Shown here in pieces: positions 1 through 9,868 of a DNA stretch of 64,000 nucleotides; the first letter of the stretch is position 1; each line of letters starts with the position of its first letter. The stretch spans positions 20,029,570 to 20,093,569 of the forward strand of contig OY754981.1 of the NCBI GenBank assembly GCA_963576475.1. The letters are read 5' to 3'. The stretch comes from Molanna angustata (Eukaryota; Arthropoda; Insecta; Trichoptera; Molannidae). The notes beneath the pieces were generated by a model. The model did not search any database, was not told where the DNA came from, and saw only the letters and a list, made by a program, of their open reading frames with translations. A program made the position numbers and the translations under genes.

Positions 1-763
1 TTAGTGGAGCCAAAGAATCAATAGTTCTATACGGTAGATCAAACTCAACAGATTTGTGAAAAGAATCTTCACGAACCAATGGATCACTAGCTTGTATCAA
101 TTCAATATCTTCAACATTCGAAATAATTAAATCGAGTATGTTAGAAGATGAGTTTCGAATAAAATTAAACTGATTTAGGCAGCTTATATTGAGATAGTCC
201 ACAAACTGAGACGTTACAAGATCATCAAGATTGGATGGCGTACATATATTTGTATCATGGCCCTTCTCCCATGAGATCCCTGGCAGGTTAAAATCACCGA
301 CAATAAGAAAACGATCATACGGATACTCACTCATCAGTCTAGCCACCTTCTCCATGAAACGTTCAACATTCACTGCATGATTACATCTATTAGGTATGTA
401 AAGACAACAAATATGTACATATAAATTATACTTGAGCCTAATACTCACCCAAAGATCCTCAACAACTGATAAAGGGTCTGTACTCCACTCATCATGACGT
501 GTCGCATCTAACCCCGAACGCAGAGCAATCAACACGCCACCTCCAAGACTCATATTTAAACCTGAATAATTTCTGTCTCTGCGGTACAATTCATACCTAC
601 CATCGAGAAGCTCGCCATTATTGAAATTCAAGTCTAACCATGTTTCGGTTAGAGTGATAACATCATAATCATTAGACAAGGCCCTCTGAAACAATTCATC
701 CGTCTTTGTGCGTAGTCCACGCACATTTTGATGATATATCGTTAGTTTATTCCCTGCACCCGC
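1..763 (-). CDS. LINE ORF2, N-terminal endonuclease domain (partial at window edge)
   Basis: An open frame runs from 763 to base 1 with no stop. It encodes an exonuclease-endonuclease-phosphatase type domain: YHQNVRGLRTK near the start, ITLTETWL (catalytic Glu), GGGVLIA, then FLIVGDFNLPGISW (catalytic Asp/Asn) and SSNILDLIISN. In LINEs this domain nicks target DNA to prime reverse transcription. The expected His-containing end of the domain and the RT lie outside the window. There is no ATG between the upstream TGA at 766-764 and the first conserved residues; the first in-frame Met falls inside the domain. Confidence 0.88.
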
Positions 764-1545
764 TCAAAAGTTAGCAACACAAATATATTCAGCAGATTCA
801 AAATTACACAACAGAACATCACAATCAATTCATTTAGTACTTCGTTAGGCATCACAGCAGAAACATACAAAATAAGTTCATCACATATCCCAACCATTAC
901 CACCATATACAACACAACATTATAACCATAAAGCATATCGCTAGAAGTCAGTTGATAATATATCATTGTGTAAATCTCATGAGAATTACAATACAATATT
1001 AGGTTCAATTCAATGGGCATCAGAGTGCATAAATCCAGACACCAAGTACATAGCATGTAAATAAATAAAAACTTCGTGTAAAATACACGAAGGCAATACG
1101 AAAAAGAAAAGAGAATAGTATGCAAATTAAAAAAATATGGTATAAAACCTTTATATATTAAGTTAAAACAGTTATTGTGGTGTAAAACATTACCAAATAT
1201 CAATTTGATTACCACACCCAGCAATAAATCGCAACACCTTAAAATATAATATAAACATGAATAATAAAACGACAATATATGCAGTCGAAACAGTAGAATG
1301 CGCGTGTGGAAATGATGCAAAAGGAAGGTAAATATGGGATAACCACCTTTCACACTGTGTATCAACGTCAGCAGCAATACTCTATCAGTAAATATATAAA
1401 TAAAAGCAGAAAACAAATTAACGTTATTTATGTACAAGAAGATCAATTTATATACTTTAAAAGAAAGGTTAAGACATTTATAAAAAATATATTTTTTTAT
1501 ATTATCTTGGAGAGGTCGTCCTCGCTTCGTATGAAAAAAGCCTGA
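742..1545 (-). CDS. Stop-free hydrophobic frame bridging ORF1 and ORF2 of the LINE (putative)
   Basis: The frame is open for 267 codons between a TAG at 1548-1546 and a TAA at 744-742. It overlaps the end of ORF1 by about 50 nt and the start of ORF2 by 22 nt. The product would be rich in Leu, Ile, Phe, Tyr, Val and Cys with few charged residues, and several stretches look like membrane segments. There is no ATG near its beginning (the first in-frame ATG is about halfway), so if translated it would need a -1 shift from ORF1 or a non-AUG start. T-rich, A-poor stretches reduce chance stops, so it may be a compositional accident. No family recognised. Confidence 0.4.
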   Translation of the reverse strand, partial: SGFFHTKRGRPLQDNIKKYIFYKCLNLSFKVYKLIFLYINNVNLFSAFIYIFTDRVLLLTLIHSVKGGYPIFTFLLHHFHTRILLFRLHILSFYYSCLYYILRCCDLLLGVVIKLIFGNVLHHNNCFNLIYKGFIPYFFNLHTILFSFSYCLRVFYTKFLFIYMLCTWCLDLCTLMPIELNLILYCNSHEIYTMIYYQLTSSDMLYGYNVVLYMVVMVGICDELILYVSAVMPNEVLNELIVMFCCVILNLLNIFVLLTFERVQGIN

Positions 1546-2531
1546 CTAGACTCATTCTGCCTGATCAGGATCTTAAAGTTGTTGATCCACACAAACTTAT
1601 AACCCTTTTCCCTAGCTCTTATCTTTGTTTTTGACAGTAAAGTCTTACGCGCAGCTGTTAAATGCTCATTCACATATACAATTTTCTCGTCACCCCCCCA
1701 GCCAAGGTCCGTTGTTGTAAGTCCTCGAAATTTTCTTGCTAAAGACAAAAATTCCTCTTTTCGTGATCTACGGTAGAATTTTATAATAATGGGCTTAGGT
1801 CCAGTCGTCCTAGTCGCCACCCTGGTCATCAGATCAATGTCATCCGACTTTAATGAGAAACCAATTCTCTCAGCAACCTGCCCAATTACGGCGGACAATT
1901 TTTCATTGTTCTTAAATGGAACATTCTTTATTTCAACATTATTTGCACGCAGATACTGCTCCTTCTCCTCATTAGCTATTTGTAAAGTTTGGACAGTCGC
2001 CTTAAGAGTTTTTATTTCAGTCACATTTGCATCGCTCACCTTCAACTTGCTTTCTATTGTTGTCACTCGCTGATCCAGGTCGCCAATAGAAGAGACGCAC
2101 ACCTCAATCTGCTTACGTTGAGAGAAGAGCTCCTCCCAAATCAACTGAAGAGATTCGTTAGTTTTAGACACTTCACCTTCGATACGTGCTAATCTGTCAA
2201 TTATATCAGAAGACAGTGTAGAGCAAGGCTGTGTCAGACCAACTGGAGTCATAGATAGTGCCTCCTGGACACCTGCCGGCGCTGGAGCAACAGTCGTGGG
2301 GGTGGACGTAGTCGAGGAGTTGGATCTAGGATCCCGCTGCATGCAGTCCATACATTTCCACGAAGATTTAGCAACCGACGACATCTTCCTAAAGTTACTC
2401 TCCGTAGTCTCCACACAAGTGTAATGGAAGCAGCTGTAACATCTGCTGCAACTCAAATGCTTCTTGGGACTAATTGTCGAGGTACACTTATTACAGTTAA
2501 GTGATTTCTTCCTCAATCTCGAGTCAGACAT
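1497..2531 (-). CDS. LINE ORF1: PHD finger, coiled coil, nucleic-acid-binding C-terminal domain
   Basis: 344 residues from an ATG. Residues 13-63 form a C4HC3 PHD-type zinc finger: CxxC at 13/16, CxxC at 28/31, HxxC at 36/39 and CxxC at 60/63. A Ser/Thr/Pro-rich linker follows (about 68-105). Residues about 108-195 are heptad-like and rich in Glu, Lys, Leu and Ile, as expected for a trimerising coiled coil. The C-terminal 150 residues (LRANNVEIKNVP onwards) resemble the RRM-like/FP25K-like domain of LINE ORF1 proteins. In such elements ORF1p packages the RNA. The last 17 codons are overlapped by the next stop-free frame, and the codons GCT TTT TTC at 1541-1533 form a possible -1 slippery site. 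Confidence 0.88.
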   Translation of the reverse strand: MSDSRLRKKSLNCNKCTSTISPKKHLSCSRCYSCFHYTCVETTESNFRKMSSVAKSSWKCMDCMQRDPRSNSSTTSTPTTVAPAPAGVQEALSMTPVGLTQPCSTLSSDIIDRLARIEGEVSKTNESLQLIWEELFSQRKQIEVCVSSIGDLDQRVTTIESKLKVSDANVTEIKTLKATVQTLQIANEEKEQYLRANNVEIKNVPFKNNEKLSAVIGQVAERIGFSLKSDDIDLMTRVATRTTGPKPIIIKFYRRSRKEEFLSLARKFRGLTTTDLGWGGDEKIVYVNEHLTAARKTLLSKTKIRAREKGYKFVWINNFKILIRQNESSQAFFIRSEDDLSKII

Positions 2532-3235
2532 GTTGTTATCGTTATTAAAATCGATTTAATTGTAGGGGCAAGCCCACTATAATTGTATGGAAAATTAGTA
2601 TTTTACGTGATAACTTTTGAACCGTTATAGATAGAGCACACACACCACGAAGTTTTTTATGCCAAATTTTTTGGACTTTTCAACTATGTAAGATACTTCA
2701 CAAAAAAGTTTCTAGTTTTGGTGACACTTCATAAAAGGGTGTTTTTTAAAGTTTAACTCAGCATAACTCTCTTGTTTATTTATCGATTTGAAAACTTTAA
2801 ACACCAAAACACTTGTAATTTTGATAAAAAATAAGAAAACAAAAAAAAAGTTTTTTTTCGGAAAACTTAGAAAATTTTCAGTACGGAAAATTCAATTTTC
2901 CGCTAAATCCTTGAACTTTCGCGCATATCACCGCGAGGTTTTTTCTTTGGACTGAGGTCCTCTACAGTTCTGCAATGGAAACCGGACACTTCAGTTACCA
3001 GGAAGAGCAGCGTTCTCTCTTTTATCCTGAATATTTACAGTTTTCACCAACTTTTCACTTTATTTATCAATGTAAATACTTTCAGGGAAAACCACTACCT
3101 CCACTGAACAGATCTTATAATTTCCCGTCGGATGATATATAACAAGTCAAAATTATACAAAAAAAAACTATAAAATAACAATTTAATTCACAGAGCACAA
3201 AGATTTGCGTTATTCCGGTCTTATACCAACAACTA
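2532..3235. other. No gene seen; possible LINE 5' UTR then unclassified
   Basis: Sequence directly upstream of ORF1 (2532 to about 2600) may be the LINE 5' UTR. The rest is AT-rich with long A/T runs and no convincing frame. Around 3080 there is an acceptor-like tttcag, but no coding frame or donor follows. Confidence 0.5.
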
Positions 3236-3239
3236 TATG

Positions 3240-3672
3240 ATTGGTTTGCAACACCTATGGCTGCCTCTCTTCTTCTCCACTCCGCCCTGTCCTCTGTCAG
3301 CCTCTTCATCTCCACGTAGCTACTACAGCACATGTCGTCGATCACCTGGTCCATGTAGCTCTTTCTTGGTCGGCCTCTATAGTTGCTGCCCTCTACCATT
3401 CCCTCCGCGATGGTTATGAGCAGACCCGGGTGCCTCATGTTATGGCCAATCCAGTTGGATCGTCGTTGAGCGATTCTTTTGAGGTGTTGCCTTGTTTCCC
3501 CGGCTCTGCTCAGCACCTCACAATTTTGGATGTGGTCCGACCAGTGGATCTTCAACATGCGTCTGTAGCACCACATCTCGAATGCAGACAGACGTTCTTT
3601 TTCCCTCTGGCCTACGGTCCATGTCTAACAGCCATATAGTAAGACACTCCAGACAAACGCAACTGCCCTTGT
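3240..3672 (-). pseudogene. LINE reverse-transcriptase C-terminal fragment
   Basis: Read on the - strand, about 3670-3240 gives AVAFVWSVLLYGC, a stop (TAG where Glu is usual), TWTVGQREKERLSAFEMW, then RRMLKIHWSDHIQN, RRSNWIGHNMRH, RGRPRKSYMDQ and EDRAEWRRREAA. This order is typical of the C-terminal tail of non-LTR RT ORFs. The fragment is truncated upstream and carries at least one nonsense change. It is a relic without function. Confidence 0.85.
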
Positions 3673-3674
3673 AT

Positions 3675-4020
3675 ATTTCGTTTGTCATAAATTTTATGGA
3701 ATGTATTTTTTTTACTTCACGTACATAATGTGGGTTATTGCAATAAGGAAATTTCTTACAACTAACCAAAGCAACGTGTAAGGTGGTCTGACATTAAATT
3801 TATTACAAAAAAACAAGCAGAAAGATAAACACGTAACATTATCAAATGTAAAATCACAGCAACAAAGAAAGTAGAGAGATTATATTATTAATTGACCATT
3901 GTAAAATAATTCCTTGTAAAAGAATTCCTGAGTAGCGGTGGCTTTCTGAGATATCATCCTTCAAAGTGTTGAAAATTGCTATTTTCATTCCATACTACAC
4001 GTCAGTTGTAGTATGGAAGA
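3675..4020. other. No gene seen
   Basis: AT-rich spacer. A perfect 9-bp inverted repeat (CATACTACA / TGTAGTATG) lies at about 3992-4014, immediately beside the 3' end of the next LINE fragment. Confidence 0.5.
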
Positions 4021-4024
4021 GTTA

Positions 4025-4385
4025 TATTCTTCTTCTTCAGCCTTTTTTTACTTGAACATAGGCCATCCCTTGATCCTCCACAACTCCCTGTATTGGGCAC
4101 ACTGCATCCATCTCCCTCCAGCACATTTCTTGATGTCATCAGACCACCTTACCTGGGTTCTGCCGACACCTCTTCGGCTTGTTCTCGGTCGCCATTCTAC
4201 GATCTTCTTTGTCCATCGTGAATCCTGGCATCTGGCAATATGCCCAACCTAGCGACCCTTTCCGCTACATCGGCTACTTTGGTTCTTTCTCTTATCATGA
4301 CATTCTGAATTCTGTCCCTTATTGAAATACCCAGCAACTTTCTCTCCAACTTTCTTTCTTTCTCTGTGTCACTAACAGTTAAGAG
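4025..4385 (-). pseudogene. LINE C-terminal fragment (second family)
   Basis: The - strand encodes ERKLLGISIRDRIQNVMIRE, then, after a one-base frame change near 4245, GHIARCQDSRWTKKIVEWRP, a Gly/Arg-rich GRTQ segment, RWSDDIKKCAGGRWMQ and AQYRELWR, ending at a stop near 4050. This is the familiar end of a non-LTR RT ORF. A TTC/CTT-rich stretch at its 3' side may be the tail. Related to the fragment at 63200-63370. Confidence 0.82.
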
Positions 4386-4639
4386 TAAGAGTTATCTCCC
4401 ATAATTAAATAATTGAAATTTTTAAAATAGATTTAACTAGACAACCCTCTTCCTATCTGCATAGCGTATCATAAATTAAATTTTTATCTTTCATCTCTCT
4501 CCTTCACACAAGCACCCCATTACTTGTCTCTTTCCCAGTACATCATTATATGTCCAGAATTTCCCACTTTTAACAACACAATACATTTTTACATTTGTCT
4601 ATATTTATCTATTATATCCATTTTGTATATTTCCGTATA

Positions 4640-4745
4640 AAACCAATGAATAAAGTATTTTCAACACCAGTTGATTATGACCTGATAAGCCGAAACGGTC
4701 GTCAATAGACAACATAAATACTTTGTGGAATAATTTGTTCTTATT
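4640..4745. repeat. Penelope-like terminal motif (CCTGATAAGCCGAAACGG)
   Basis: The string cctgataagccgaaacggtc at 4681-4700 resembles the short hairpin-plus-GAAAC motifs found in other Penelope-derived stretches of this window (for example near 27045 and 43235). A partial inverted relation (AAAGTATTT / AAATACTTT) surrounds it. Family assignment is by similarity of motif only. Confidence 0.35.
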
Positions 4746-5284
4746 TTTTCTATTTTTTTTTATTTGCTGATGTACTTGTTTATTTAAAAAAAAATACCTA
4801 TCTAAACATGTTTTTAACACTAATATGGCGAAACCTATTTCTGTACAAATTTAACATTTTATAAATTTTAAAAATCCTACATATTGTGAATCTGTATTCA
4901 TTGCCTTGATTGACATTTTACTTCTGGTCGATAAGAAAATCCCTCTCCACAAAACGTCTATGGCTATTTCCGTATAAATCTCTTTCATTTGTCCAACGTG
5001 CCAACCTCATATTTCGCAAAAGCTGGAGAAATCACGAATCTGCGTAGAGGGGAGTCGATCCCTCATGGAAACCAAATTTCTGCAGTAATTACCAAAGATC
5101 GTGCTCAAAATATTAACGCCCTGTTTTATTTGTGTTTTAGTCTGAAAATGAATATTTTTGTGAAAAATATAATTTGGCACGTTGGTTTCTTCGACATGAA
5201 ATAAAAATCAACAAATAATATAGAAATTATATAAATTTATTTTAATTTTAAAATGGATGACACAATACTTTAGAATCATAAACT

Positions 5285-5410
5285 TTGTATTATTTAGTGG
5301 TCTCGCGAGTTCGAATCCTGCCTCGATCTATTTTGTTCACCTATAGCACAAGCATGTATGCTTATTTTAGGGAACGTAGGAAGATGTATATGTACATGTT
5401 AAACCAGGAA
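5285..5410 (+). mobile_element. tRNA-derived SINE, family D (head truncated)
   Basis: Contains a pol III B-box-like gagttcgaatcc at 5308-5319, then a body (acctatagcacaagcat, tttagggaacgtagg, gatgtatatgtacatgtt) that matches the reverse-oriented copy at 20695-20865. The A-box half is poorly kept. Mobilised in trans by a LINE if ever active. Confidence 0.65.
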
Positions 5411-5583
5411 AAAATATATTTAAAAAAAAAAGTAAATTTAATATTTAATCAAATAAATTTAGAGGTTCAAGTAATTGGAGATTTAAATATCTCATCACAT
5501 CGAATTTGTTAATAACGCAGGTCCAAATGTATAAAATTGTTTTCCACATTATGTAGTAAATTGTAATTTATTTTTTCTTGCAG

Positions 5584-5626
5584 ATACCGCAAAGGACTAG
5601 AGCACAGTCGGAAAAACATATAGCAG
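5584..5626 (+). CDS. Candidate 43-nt internal exon of a host gene
   Basis: A long pyrimidine tract ending ttttttcttgcag is followed by 43 nt and then a near-consensus donor, cag|gtaaga. Only one frame is open; it reads IPQRTRAQSEKHIA and leaves one base (phase 0 in, phase 1 out). The other two frames hold stops. The exit phase and last codons (Ile-Ala-G) match the end of the exon at 27304-27532, so the two may be alternative 5' exons of one gene. No partner exon is visible nearby. It could also be a cryptic exon. Confidence 0.5.
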
Positions 5627-5734
5627 GTAAGAAGATTTTTTCATACCAAACCAAAATGTTTATACCACTGTGGCGTGGCCTTATTTTCATTTTATTTTCA
5701 AACCTTGTTAGAAAATCTTGATTTTGTTACTATT

Positions 5735-6305
5735 AACCGAACTATAGTGATTACAAAACATTTTGTTTTGTGCAACTAAATGTTTTGTGCACATAGTACG
5801 GTTAGTTTTCGTTTGGGCTTCTCTCTCCGGTGTAAAACTTCTTTGCCAGTGTGTGGGTTGCGTTACAAAAGTAGGTTAAAGCCTTGGTACCAGCCCCGCC
5901 AGCCATTCCACTACCTCTGGGGTCGCCCTGTGGATGTCCTGATATCCTGGAGGTCACCATTGAACCACCATTGATTTGAGTCAGCAGTCCTGCACTATAT
6001 GTCTTATTGTCTGCTCGGCTCCTCACTCACAATCAGGGTTATCCCTTTTCCTCCACCTCCAGAGTAAGTGGTTGCAGCAACCCTGCTCCGTTCTTACTCT
6101 AAACGTGAAATATATAACTGTAATATTTATAGATTAACTTTTATTACTGATAGCAAAGGTTTGGCTAAAACGCAGATAGCCACTTCGGTTGTCATAGTAT
6201 TTTTTTCAGTGCAGCCCAGAAAAGAAATAACTGTATATTTTAATCCCCTGCTGGAAATCAAACTCAGGATAGCAGCACAGTCAAACGATTTTACACTATA
6301 CCACG
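5735..6305. repeat. Dispersed repeat with a GC-richer insert
   Basis: 5735-5800 and about 6110-6200 match 24790-24940 (shared strings such as caaaggtttggctaaaacgc). Between them, about 5800-6110 is markedly GC-richer than its surroundings and absent from the other copy, so it is likely an inserted element. Its right part holds an inverted pair, agagtaag / cttactct. Open frames in the insert resemble nothing I know. Confidence 0.5.
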
Positions 6306-7480
6306 ACGATCGGCGGTTAATGTTTATGCGTATTCACTAAATTATTAAGACCTTATATGAATCATTTCATAGCACGGTTCAATATAAAAACTTAGAATTT
6401 TTCACTAAAACAATATCCAATATATTATCTCGATCGAAGTAAATAAATAACATCCCTATAAGGGTTATTCCATTCCTTGTCTATGCATATTTGAACTTGC
6501 TTTCCGCACATTTCAACAGTAAACGAGGCAGTCAAGTTTTTTTTTTTAATTTCCACCTAAATAAACATCCCTTGCGCAAATCATTCATGTGCACAACACA
6601 CGGAGTCCCGTTCTCTCCGCCTACCCCGTTACAGGTCAGCGCGCACCGGAAATAGAAGGGTAGGGGGGTACACGTAAAGCGCCATCTATAAATAAAAACT
6701 CAAAGAGCCTTCGAAACGATGAAGGGATGAATCTTTACACAAGGGTAAATTAATTTTCGCCCGCCAACAAAAGGGAATATTTCAGGTAACCGGCCTGGAA
6801 GAGACGTGACCGAATACTCTTTGGACGAGCTCACCAAAAAATATTCTCCACATCAAAATATATAACCGTATATTATACAAGATATTCCGTACGATCATGC
6901 ATGAATTTCAATATGAAGGTGTGCGAAACGTAAAAGTGTACATGATATTCACTGAGTCCCTAAAAAACTATGAAATTCATTTGTCTGCCTTTTTTATTAA
7001 GATGAAATGTCATGATAGTATCAAGTATTTCTTTATTTCTTCAAATTCATATCAACTGATAATTTATAGAAATAAAATAATTTATGCTTTGTAAATAAAT
7101 TAATTTATGCACACTTACTCTGTTAAAATAATCAATAATTCATCATGCTCAGTAAAAAGCCAGTTGAGGAAAATTTGCATTAGTCAATAACAAGCGATTG
7201 TTTTTTTTATGTGTACTTTTTTTTAAATCCTTGTGGTGTATATAAAAATCTAAAATAATTATTATTTCTTAAATAAAAACCTTTGTATTTTTTTTTTTTT
7301 ATTTTTTTTTTTCATTTGATTTTGTATTTTATGTTTTATTCTTTCTATAAATCTGTCTTTCACACACACACACGCACACACATACTTTGAAGGTCTCTCT
7401 CATGCGCGTTCCCACACATAATTTCACCTTTTTTTCTTATTTTAATTTAAGGAGGTATTTGTATTTTTGTTTTTTTTTTG
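6305..7480. other. No gene seen
   Basis: Mostly AT-rich. A GC-richer patch at 6600-6830 has no convincing coding frame. Poly-T runs at 7290-7320 and a short CA/CG microsatellite at 7362-7382. Confidence 0.5.
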
Positions 7481-7484
7481 TTTT

Positions 7485-7710
7485 TAATAATTGTATGCAT
7501 GCAATCCCTTACTGGACACGGCAGTTTTCGTTTCACTTTATCCGATTCGTCCTCATGTCAGCTTTGTGATAGATAACCCTGAACAGACTTCTGAGCATAT
7601 CCTATGGGAATGCACTAACTTCTCCGTGTCAACTTTCCGACGAGAACTCTACAACAATGTCCGAGGGAATTTCTTTGGACCCATTGGACACGCGGAAGAG
7701 CAACTTTAGG
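7485..7710 (+). pseudogene. LINE C-terminal zinc-knuckle-like fragment
   Basis: The + frame ending at 7709 contains DNPEQTSEHILWECTNF, resembling the C-terminal segment (EHxLxECxxF) of many insect non-LTR RT ORFs. The upstream RT is absent. A short relic; family not assigned. Confidence 0.5.
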
Positions 7711-7714
7711 GCTA

Positions 7715-8825
7715 TTAAAATTATATTCCCAATTAAAATTGTTACACACCGCGCGCGTGTGATCCACAAGTGACTAGTGACAAGGGAGACGACATAGGAA
7801 TAATCAAATAAGTTAGTGTTCCATCTATATCTTTTATTCTGCCTTGCAGTGGTTGCAACAAATCACCTCCAGCGAAAAATACAGTCAACCTTTTCTTATC
7901 TATAATTTTATATCCGCGTTTTCAATTAATATCATTAGTAAGTCGGCCGGCATCGTATCAAGAGAGATATCGTATAATAGAGTGCAAACTAATATTTATT
8001 GTTTTTAACACCCTTTTAATTAACTTCACATGTCTATCCATACTGGAATTTTCACCTTTATTCGTCTGATATTTTATGAAAGTTTAACAATATTGTCTCT
8101 TATTGATTATAAATATCAATTAAATCGATTCACAATAGATTAAAACTGATTCCAGTTTGATTCGTTGAATATTTTGATAAAATTGATCAATTTTATACAA
8201 AATATACAATAATGCTATACTTTTTTGCATAAAATCAGGAGTATTTTTATGTATTTCTTTGACAGTAACAATTAAACGCGAAGAAAACTTGTGTGATATT
8301 GTTTTATCCACACTTCACACCCCGTTCAACAAATAGTTGAATATTGTTGGAAAATATTTCAGTGTTTCGACTATAGTACATACATTATATTTCAATTTAA
8401 TATTAGTACGGCTGTTTATTGTTTATTCCCAGCTCACGGATTGTTTGTAAACTTTAACGTTTTTGTTTCAAAATATATTATATGTATGCATTGTATAATC
8501 GTGTGAGATTGACCTTCGTGATTGTATAGCAAAGCTTCTGTTTTCTCAGATCGCTTTTTGACACATGACCAATATTAATTTACTACTTCAAACAGTTATG
8601 ATGATGATGGCCTTCACACCTTGGCGTCTAGGAACCAGAGTTGATTGAAAACCATCAAATTTGTTAGTTCCCAGAAATGTATGTGATGAAAAACATACTA
8701 TTTCGATTCAAGGAAACAAACCTAGATGATATAATATACATATATTTACCTACTTACCTACTCGTAAATTGAACAGATCAAGTGAGTTTTCTCATGAAGT
8801 TATAAGAATATTTGCTCAGTTTACA
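7715..8825. other. No gene seen
   Basis: AT-rich sequence with short open frames only. A gatgatgatgg stretch near 8601 may be the tail of an old LINE. Confidence 0.4.
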
Positions 8826-8831
8826 AAATAT

Positions 8832-9195
8832 ATGCCGGTGACAGTGCAGTTAGCGTGCTGTACAAGTTATTCAGAGGACGCTGGTTCGAATCTCGCCTCG
8901 GCCGATTTCGTTAATTTCCTCTCAATTTAGGTTATGTATACGGTTATATACCTACATTTAGAGGGCAGAAAAAGTAGAGGCAGGCCCAAGCTAAGATAGC
9001 TGGATGAGACAAAAGACAGAAGAAGAGCAATCGGTTTAACAAACTGGAGAAGAGCGGCGGAGGACAGGGACGACTGGAGAAGGATTCTGGAGGAGACCAG
9101 GACCCACACAGGGCTGTAGCGCCAATTACGATAATATGATTGTAAAATTTTTGCATGTACTTGTTACAAGGACATATTCATTTGTAAAAAAATCT
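8832..9195 (+). mobile_element. SINE family D head followed by LINE C-terminal relic with the same tail
   Basis: 8836-8905 is tRNA-like, with B box ggttcgaatc at 8883-8892. From about 8958 the + strand reads EGRKSRGRPKLR, a stop, LDETKDRRR, NWRRAAEDRDDWRRILEE and TRTHTGL, a typical LINE C-terminus. It ends with a 3' tail (tgtacttgtta, aaggacatattcatt, about 9155-9185) that also ends the SINE D copy at 20695-20865. Either the SINE and LINE landed side by side, or this is a chimeric transcript. Confidence 0.7.
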
Positions 9196-9426
9196 GCATA
9201 TTCTCGAAGGGGCACACTTCCTGAAAAATGAACAGGTTTCCAAAACCTACTACAATAAGAAGAAAATATTCTTACAATCAAATACCTAATGTTTTTATTT
9301 GTTACAAAATTAAAACCCAGATTTAATTCTACACAATAAATTTACTGTGTCTGAATGGTCTGTCTATTTTTACTGGTTTTCATTTTCTTATATTCAATTT
9401 GAGGTCCAAAATCAATGAATAAATAT

Positions 9427-9663
9427 TTTATTTTATTTTTTATGTAGCTTCTCGGGCAACTGACAGATACTTTTGTCAAATAATTATTTAACACGCACCC
9501 AATAACAAGTTGCCACATTCTGGAGACTTATAATATTAATCGTCTCAAAGATCCAGACTGAAAACACAATTAAAACAAACTATGCCTCCACCGGGAATCG
9601 AAGCCGGACCCTTGGATCAGCAGTCAATTACCTAACCAACTGAGCTACGAAGGCCGACATATC
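9427..9663 (-). mobile_element. tRNA-derived SINE, family A
   Basis: Read on the - strand it starts ggccttcgtagctcagttgg (A box) and continues with a B box, cttcgattcccgg, then a body ending ttgcccgagaagctacat and an A/T-rich tail. The flanks share AATAAATAT (9418-9426 and 9664-9672), consistent with a target-site duplication. Related copies: 32265-32460 and a tail fragment at 36066-36135. It is not a tRNA gene: the cloverleaf is incomplete and the body is long. Confidence 0.85.
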
Positions 9664-9868
9664 AATAAATATCAGATATTTCACTATTTTGTTTCTTTTC
9701 AATCGTTCTCTTCTAAACATGTAAGTTTTATTTTAAAAAATAATTTTCCATTTCCAAGGATGAAATGTTTAGCAGATTAATACAAAATCGGTTGCCATCT
9801 TAATATGAATCAAAATCTTCTTCTTCTTCTTCTTCTTCTTCTTTTGAATAGACCTTCAGGTCTGTTTT

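Larger units (their letters stand above)
1..2531 (-). mobile_element. LINE (Jockey/CR1-like group) with PHD-finger ORF1, 5' part, runs off window
   Basis: Three consecutive open frames on the - strand form the 5' portion of a non-LTR retrotransposon: ORF1 (2531-1497), a long stop-free hydrophobic frame (1545-742) and the start of ORF2 with an apurinic-like endonuclease (763 to the window edge). The reverse transcriptase would lie outside the window. The frames carry no internal stops, so the copy looks fairly young. The 5' end is not defined; sequence upstream of 2531 may be its 5' UTR. Clade assignment rests on the ORF1 type and endonuclease motifs only. Confidence 0.85.

Noticed and set aside
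9585..9660. A tRNA gene (A box and B box present)
   Set aside because: The segment lacks a full cloverleaf, is followed by a shared SINE body and is flanked by a target duplication. The same reasoning applies to 24540-24594, 61651-61720, 20790-20860 and 8836-8905.
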